This document shows positions 58,262-64,000 of a DNA stretch of 64,000 nucleotides, in pieces. Where the stretch lies: positions 280,011,242 to 280,075,241 of the forward strand of contig OY294067.1 of the NCBI GenBank assembly GCA_958510875.1, read 5' to 3'. A program made the translations under genes and the position numbers. This stretch comes from Endomychus coccineus (lineage: Eukaryota; Arthropoda; Insecta; Coleoptera; Endomychidae). The notes under the pieces are model-generated. The model had not been told where the DNA came from, searched no databases, and was given only the letters and a program-made list of their open reading frames with translations. The number at the start of each line of letters is the position of its first letter. The stretch's first letter is position 1.

Positions 58262-58725
58262 CACCCTCTCATGGGTCAGGTGAGGTCTATAGCGGAAACC
58301 GCATCACAAAAATTTGGTTTTCTTTTCCGTGCCAAGAGCTACTATTACATCCCAGCAGCCCCTCATAATCTACAAACCACAGATTCGACCAGTTCTGAAG
58401 TACTATTCACATGTTTGGAGTTCGGCTTCCAAACATACGCTGAAGCTCTTAGATTCTATCCAGAAGAGAGCTAATCGTTTGATTGATAATGTCACATTTA
58501 CGAGTTCATTGAACTCTACCTAGTGAGGTCTTTTCCATTTCCTATAACCTCCAAACTTTCAGGAAAAATACAATACGAATGCCTATCTCCTCTACCTACA
58601 TTCCACTGTTGGTTCACACGATGTTCTTCGAACATTAGGTTTCTCTCTCGTGTAGTCAAAGTATTAAAAAAAACTATACAATGCAATAAGGGGATAAAGC
58701 TGAAATCTAAACCTTGACCTTCGAA
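58262..58725 (+). pseudogene. LINE 3' end, copy 3
   Basis: Reads VRSIAETASQKFGFLFRAKS, QPLIIYKPQIRPVLKYYSHV and LKLLDSIQKRANRLIDNVTF, then jumps to the 3' end (TTCTTCGAACATTAGG, then GTGTAGTCAAAGTATT and an A-run). An internal deletion joins the SIQKRA block to the 3' UTR. Confidence 0.82.
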
Positions 58726-58734
58726 CAAATCAAG

Positions 58735-59112
58735 AAATATTTGATCGAGTCATGTGTTCCACAGGGATCTCTCTTGGCACCAACTTTGTTTATGCTCCAC
58801 ATCAACGATTTGTTAGAAGTGACCTCAATATCTCATCCACAGTTTTGCTGATTATGGTAAACTTCATAATGCTTTCTCATCTAGAGTGTGATGCAATAAA
58901 TGCAGATTTCCTACAGATATTTCCATGTTCGGCTTACCGGAAATCCCGTAAGTTTTTCCGCCATGGGAGATTTTCAAATGGGCAGACTAGATAAAATGGT
59001 CACTCCTTTATTGTCAAACTCGAGACCTCCTCTCCCAAGATTCCATCGGGCGCTCACGCCATATGCTACGAACAGTATAGGTTTACCTCTCTAGTCAAAT
59101 TTAAAAAAAAAA
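58735..59112 (+). pseudogene. LINE reverse transcriptase box plus 3' end, copy 4
   Basis: In the correct frame the start reads VPQGSLLAPTLFMLHINDLL, the reverse-transcriptase motif before the YADD box, followed by a FAD-like box that has lost its second Asp. It then jumps to the RFQ-type segment and the same 3' end (ACGAACAGTATAGG, then AGTCAAATTTAAAAA). A large internal deletion and frameshifts make it inactive. Confidence 0.75.
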
Positions 59113-59637
59113 TCAGAAACTGGAGGAATTTTATTTTCTTAACACTTATGAGAAGAACCCCCACATTATTATTATTTTATATTCTATCTGTCGGATCAAG
59201 CATAGCAGTTATTTGGTATATTATTTATATCACAAAGCGTTCACATGAAAGCTATTAATAATTGAATCTTCGTTCAGAGGCAAGTCATTAAAGTCCCGGA
59301 GTTTAAGTAAGACATGGTAGGATATGTTATGACAAACACAGAACCATAGTTTCCGGAGCATTAATCACGGTTTCTAATTAAAGTTGCAACGGTAAAATGT
59401 TTTGCCGCCCTCTTCAGACGATTCGGACATAACTGCAGAGAATGCATGCATCACTGCCTCTGGCAGCACGCTGCTTCTAACACTTTCCATAATACAACTT
59501 AATTGCATTTCTCGCTACAAGAAACGTTACGTTGGTCTGTCGTGGAATTGAATTATTCAAATTAGACGATTAAACTCAGAATATCAGAATGATATTACAC
59601 TTAATGCATTCAACGTTATGTTGCCATAATTAGAAAA

Positions 59638-59734
59638 GCATTATTACATATGCGAATATGTCAAGTAATGTAATTTCTATTACAACGTAGTAACTACCTT
59701 CTCTCTTGGATTTATCAGATTTCATGTAAACTGT
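59638..59734 (+). repeat. 97-bp direct repeat, right copy
   Basis: Partner of 58147-58243, offset 1491 bp. Confidence 0.92.
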
Positions 59735-60110
59735 ATATATCCTAACAACATTTGAATTACATAATTTTTGTACCTAATTTTTCACTAATTCAAATACATT
59801 AACGAACAAACCAAATATTTGAAAAAATTAAAGTAATTTCTTGTTTCTTTAAAAATAATGTACTTATATTCTTGATATCTCATCAAAATGGGCAGAGCTT
59901 TCAACAATAATAATTTATTTTAAAATACGACGTTAACTTTGCTTCAAAAATGATGAAAAATATGCTACTAGAACGGGGTCACGTGACTTTCGCTACCTGT
60001 CAGTTACATTTTTCAAAATAATCACTTAAAATGAACATATTTGTTTGAATTTCTGTACGAGAAAAAGTTGTTCCTATCCCCATTTTACACATGTGTCTCA
60101 AACTTGAAAT
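59735..60110. other. No feature recognised
   Basis: AT-rich; nothing identified. Confidence 0.4.
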
Positions 60111-60217
60111 ATTATAATAAAGATTCTTGACCTAGGTATGAATTATACATATATAAATTCTAGGGAAATAGGTCGGTCACATTAACACTTATTCTTTATA
60201 TTTTCGCCTTTACGTAC

Positions 60218-60242
60218 GTTTCGGTCTCACGATCATCATCAT
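60218..60242 (-). ncRNA. Degenerate hammerhead-like motif, family A compact copy, 3' side
   Basis: Minus strand: ATGATGA in place of CTGATGA, stem II GATC-GTGA-GACC with one mismatch, then GAAAC and GTACGTA. Not expected to cleave. Confidence 0.45.
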
Positions 60243-60842
60243 TTTTGTAATCGAATTGATGGTTATAATTATAAGTGTTTAGGAGTGGTGGAAGTGTTTG
60301 TTTCTTGTGCTATACTTATGGTCATACATTCTTTTTTGTAAATATTGTTTAGAGATTCCAGTGTAAGTCCCATCGCAATCTAAACAATTTAATTTGTATA
60401 CTTTGTTTGTTTATTTTTAGGTATTGCTGGTTTTAGATTTGAGAAAAATGTTTGAGGTTTTCGGAATGTATGGTTATGTTATAGAATTATCTGTATTACC
60501 TTTTATATTATTTATATATGACGTTCCATAAGAGATTTTGTTTATTCTTTCTTTAATAATGGAATTGAAGAATGTCTTCGGGTAGCTATTCATTTCCAAT
60601 GTATTACAAAAAATTTTTAAATTTTAGGGACTGTCTTCTGGGTGGGACAATTTAACCGCGCGATCTGTAAGGTTATTCATTACACATTTTTCATAAGTTT
60701 TTGGTGCAACGTAATTGAAGTGAAGATAACGTTGAGACCATACTTCTTTAGTAAACCAAGAGGTTTTTAATTTTCCATCTGCATCATGACTAATGTTCAT
60801 ATCTAAAAATCATATTGTCTCGATTAGGACATAACAAGTCTC

Positions 60843-60874
60843 CCAATGATGGTCGTGAGACCGAAACGTACGTA
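60843..60874 (+). ncRNA. Degenerate hammerhead-like motif, family A compact copy, 5' side
   Basis: Plus strand (antisense to the ORF): CCAATGA in place of CTGATGA, stem II GGTC-GTGA-GACC intact, GAAAC then GTACGTA intact. GTCT upstream can pair with AGAC downstream. Core changes should abolish cleavage. Confidence 0.45.
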
Positions 60875-60959
60875 AAGACGAAAATATAAAGCATAAGTGT
60901 TAATGTGACCTATTTCCCGAGAATTTATATATAACTTGAACTATTGCAACTTCTAATTT

Positions 60960-61325
60960 TTGCAATTTACATTTCACATTTCCGGAATATAAAAAAATTT
61001 GTAACTTCGACAAAACTGTCCCATACCATGCTATTATACATATTGTTAAATTTTTCTAAGATAATTCTACCTATCTCAAACTGTTATAAGTGACTAGTGA
61101 AATTGAATTGGCGAGTATTAATCATAGCTTTCTTGGTTGTGGATCGCCTAATTGAATCATTTCCAGGTATCAAGGGACCTTATGACCATACACTGCATTT
61201 TGATATAGAATCTGGAATATTATAACTCCCATGATTAGTGTAACCCCTGTTACACTATTATGAAATTGAAATAAAATTGTTCTTATTACCTATTATTAAT
61301 AGTATTAATATGAAAACGAACATAC
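60960..61325. other. Intron sequence next to the luna exon
   Basis: No feature except a 9-bp inverted repeat TAGTGTAAC/GTTACACTA with a 4-nt loop at about 61236-61257. Confidence 0.45.
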
Positions 61326-61971
61326 CTGTATGCGTCCTTTGATGCGCTTTGAGGTGTGAGCTTTTGGTGTAGACCTTTTTACAACCTAAGAACTGACATT
61401 TGTGTATCCTCCTTTTCGAATCGGGCGAATGATCGAGTCGGGTGTGGTGTTTGTTAGCTGCCCCAGACGAAGGTGACGTGACAGGACTCGCCGCCGCTCT
61501 AGGCATAACGGAGATATACCTAGCCAAACCCGTTGTCCGCACTCGTACTATGGCATTTCTGGAAACGCTGCTGACACGCAACCCGCAAACATCAAGTTCA
61601 CTAGCACTAGAACTGCCGTTACTGTGGCCTGGACCCGATTCAGGACTTGAAGGAGGTGTTAAAGTGGTAGAGTTCCTCGCCACTAGACGTAACTGTAACG
61701 CATCACCTGCGTCGGAATGCACGCGGCCACCATAATTATCTTCTTCCTCTTCTTCGTCGTCTATGGGTTCTTGTTTTACGGAAACCAAACACGACACTGC
61801 ATCGTCCCACGAGCAAGGCGAACTTGCCGAACTAAGTACGTCTAAATGTCTTTCCGCATAATCTTCCAGGCATTTTACTCCAAACCACGCCCTGTCCATC
61901 TCCGAAGGTAACTTTTTGAAAGTTTGAATTTTTGGTTCATCTTTGAGGTATCGTTCCATCTCGTAACAAGT
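61326..61971 (-). CDS. luna: Krueppel-like factor luna (KLF6/7), exon ending in zinc finger 1
   Basis: Internal exon of 646 nt, 215 codons plus one base. It starts after a TTACAG acceptor and ends ACAG|GTATGT. It opens with TCYEMERYL, the KLF6/7 N-terminal segment; human KLF6 has an exon junction at the same place (WQQ|TC), so I did not use the ATG at 61980, which lies in the intron. KLPSEMDRAWFG follows. Residues 65-68 form VKQE, a SUMOylation consensus, then an acidic run (about 71-78) and a TPPSSPES proline-directed segment near 102. Residues 192-214 form a complete C2H2 finger (C192, C197, H210, H214) with YTKSSHLKAHQRTHT, as in KLF6/7. The last base begins the linker Gly. Fingers 2 and 3 must come from later exons. 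It should encode a nuclear transcription factor that binds GC/CACCC boxes. The KLF6/7 class is firm; the name luna assumes insect orthology. Confidence 0.93.
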
Positions 61972-61979
61972 CTGTAACA

Positions 61980-62373
61980 TGAAACCAGTATCAGAAAATG
62001 GTGTTCATACAATTTTCAGCTTTGATGTTATTAAAGAATTGCGTTTCGTTATTATCGTAATTGATCCATTTAACAATTTCTATTAAAATATCTCAAGTTA
62101 TACAAGATTATTATGCATCCACCATAACGTGCGATTGGTGTTAAACTTACATTGAGTATATCGTATGGCGAATTCAAAATAGGAATTTTATTTTCTACAC
62201 TCCAGGTATTCGGATAAGAATATCAACCCACCTGAGAATACGACTGATTTTGAATTCCCCGAGTTTTCGAATGGAGAATCCCTTATTCTTGTACTCCATC
62301 ATAAATTTAATTCATATAAAATTCGAGAACAGGTGAATTTTTACATTATTTCTGTTTTGAACTTAATTTAAGT
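61980..62373. other. Intron sequence upstream of the luna exon
   Basis: No exon encoding the KLF N-terminus (expected to end in a WQQ-type junction before a GT donor on the minus strand) could be recognised here or up to position 64000. Confidence 0.45.
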
Positions 62374-63460
62374 ATGACGGGAAAACAGAAACGTATTTCT
62401 ATCAAAGAAATAATTGATATCATCGACAAAAGTGGAAAAAGTGGTTTGGGTACCAGGAAATTAACTGAAAAATTTAAAGTAGGCAAGAAAATATGAGGCA
62501 AATGTGTCGATGTTTGTCGAAAATGTCAAAACTTGGCAAGTTCGGTTGTTGGCCATTTTAAAAGATTAAGCCCCTAAGAATACGTTTAATGCATACGAGA
62601 CGTGCACTGCCAATAAGGACATATGCATTGTAAAATAACAAGTATTGTGACAGAAAAACTGCAAATCGGCGAATTACAATTTTGTTCTGTGCAAATATGG
62701 AAGGTGAAAAATAGAATTACGAGTCATAGGTGGAAGATAAATACGATGTTTTAAAGGGGCACACATCACTGAGTTACCTCTTCCATGGGTGTATAACAAA
62801 AAAGTAGGAATGATAGCAGGAATCATGACAACATGGCTGCACCAACATGATGCCAGTATGAAGAAGTAAAATAGGAAAGTGGCATTCTGGATAATGCAAC
62901 ATCTCACTCCAAAATTACACTGGATAATGTCAAACTTATATTTCTTTCACCAAATCCTGCCTCACATTGCCAACCTTTGGAACAAGGCAGTAGTCAGAAA
63001 GATGAAAGAAGCTATTTTATTGAGTGGTTTTGAAGCATGTGGACATTGGCTATACTTTTCAAGAAATGAAGAAAACCACCTTACTTAACCAATGCTTATA
63101 TGCATTTTGTTGGCCTAATAAGCTTTGCCCACAATAACAATAAAGAAGTGCTTTCCTAAAGGCGGACGGTAAGCAATGCGTATATGAATTTTGGTGGCAT
63201 AATGAGCTTTGTCCACAACGACAATAAAGGAGTGCTTTCCTAAAGGCGGATGGATATGTAAAAATATGGGTATGAACGATTTCAAAGTAGAAGATAATAT
63301 TCTCCTGGCAAAACTGTTTGCAACCTTGAAATTTGATACAATGAGCATCTAGCGATGTGGCAACATGAAGTGCCGATTTACCAGCATCGACGGCATTGAA
63401 GGAATATGACAAACTCGTTAACCTACCGATTGTGAAACTGAAGATGAGGAACCTGAAATT
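62374..63460 (+). pseudogene. pogo/Tigger-type transposase remnant
   Basis: From the ATG at 62374 the frame reads MTGKQKRISIKEIIDIIDKS, then TRKLTEKFKVGKK, the CENP-B/psq-like N-terminal HTH of pogo-family transposases, ending at a stop after 40 codons. At 62888-63034 a different frame reads LDNATSHSKITLDNVKLIFL, then SPNPASHCQPLEQG, the DDE_1 catalytic core. The Asp of LDNA is kept, but the Asp of the usual QPLDQG is Glu. A later segment (63380-63465) reads DFTSIDGIEG and ETEDEEPEI, like the acidic pogo tail. Multiple stops and frameshifts and a 2 x 84-bp duplication interrupt it. Antisense to luna and inside its intron. Confidence 0.75.
63083..63250 (+). repeat. Tandem duplication, 84-bp period, inside the pogo remnant
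   Basis: Two units each end AGTGCTTTCCTAAAGGCGGA (to 63166 and 63250) and share AATAAGCTTTGCCCACAA / AATGAGCTTTGTCCACAA. Confidence 0.88.
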
Positions 63461-63479
63461 TTTCCAGTATCGCATATAT

Positions 63480-64000
63480 CAAGTCTATCCAAATCTATGC
63501 ATGTTTGAGTTTTTGTTGTTGATAACAATTTTAACATGGTTACCAATATGTCTAAGCTATTATTAAACTGTTATTCTGATCATTTTGAAAACTAATACAT
63601 ACGTAATTTCAAAATCTGTGTTTGTTGTCGTGTATTTTTCTTCGATAAACTGATACTATAATTATATAATTGAAATTAATAATACACACACAAATGTCTT
63701 AATTTTCTTGAACGGCCATCCCCTCTTTAGCGAACAACATATGATTCCCCGAGGGTGGCAGGTATTGGTTTTACTGTACTCAGTTCAGTGAGAAATAACA
63801 TTTTGTCAAACCTCTGTATAAATACATTACATTTCACAATTCAAAATAGAGCAGTAGTCATAACAAGTTGAATACAAGTAGCTACAAACCACATGCAATA
63901 ACAATGAAGGAATAATGAAATTCTCTTCAATACATCTCTCTGATGGCATTAGAAATTTGATTCAGAGTCAACTTTCGCAAGAGGTATTCATTAGATGTAA
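63480..64000. other. No feature recognised
   Basis: AT-rich sequence without a recognised element. Confidence 0.4.

Larger units (their letters stand above)
60140..60950 (-). mobile_element. Penelope-like element family A, compact copy with inverted ends
   Basis: Ends of about 90 bp (60140-60241 and 60845-60950) are inverted copies of each other. Each carries GGGAAATAGGTC, ACGTACGTTTCGG and TCTCACGA segments. Between them, on the minus strand, lies the 3' part of the family A ORF: WSQRYLHFNYVAP-type linker, KERINKISYGTSY, then LNCLDCDGTYTGISKQYL and RMYDHK, the GIY-YIG nuclease. The ORF contains stops. A deletion joins the end of the ORF directly to the 3' hammerhead-like motif. Confidence 0.75.

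Noticed and set aside
1..61325. Exon for luna zinc fingers 2 and 3
   Set aside because: I looked on the minus strand for the expected WRFARSDEL-type and CFSRSDHLALH-type coding and did not find it; by eye I cannot exclude a short exon, so nothing is annotated.
1..64000. CRISPR arrays, rRNA genes, bacterial operons
   Set aside because: No regular repeat-spacer array, no conserved rRNA core and no run of adjacent intact ORFs; the content is that of an insect nuclear genome.

Overview
This looks like a stretch of an insect nuclear genome. It is AT-rich and crowded with degraded transposable elements of animal type, and it carries one clear conserved exon, so it has none of the marks of a bacterial or viral genome. 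The order of insect is not fixed by anything I can read; a beetle is a guess. The only host coding sequence I can support is an exon of the Krueppel-like factor gene luna (KLF6/7 type) on the minus strand at 61326-61971. It runs from the conserved TCxEMERYL segment to the end of zinc finger 1. Exons for fingers 2 and 3 were not found at lower coordinates, so positions 1-61325 are probably intron, or intron plus flank, of this gene.

Region 1-9 kb holds nested transposons. A LINE 3' end (2990-4740) is split by a 1186-bp non-autonomous hAT element with perfect 14-bp terminal inverted repeats and an 8-bp target duplication. A Penelope-like GIY-YIG segment is split by a 705-bp MULE-like element. 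Another Penelope-like copy is split by a mariner-like transposase remnant. Region 9-14 kb holds a 167-bp tandem duplication, Penelope-like fragments, a mariner HTH remnant and the best Penelope-like element (11973-13805). Region 14-25 kb is mostly anonymous, with a strong 30-bp-arm hairpin at 18632-18706 and some tandem duplications. Region 25-28 kb holds a minus-strand LTR and a 1175-bp long-inverted-repeat element, which has a second partial copy at 37.7-38.4 kb.

Region 34-45 kb has tandem duplications, a tRNA-Glu-derived SINE with a relative 3.5 kb away, an array of Penelope-like fragments and a minus-strand LTR. Region 47-54 kb has a dispersed repeat with an 'empty-site' relative, a second LTR with the same primer-binding-site region, and further LINE copies. 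Region 57-59 kb has an unrecognised cysteine-rich ORF and two LINE 3' ends bracketed by 97-bp direct repeats. Region 60-64 kb has a compact Penelope-like copy, the luna exon and a pogo/Tigger remnant.

The most interesting signal is a set of hammerhead-ribozyme motifs, each with a CTGATGA / short stem / GAAA core, embedded in two Penelope-like families. In family A they sit on both sides of the element in opposite orientation, in two independent copies. All element calls come from reading motifs and comparing copies inside this window; no database search was run.
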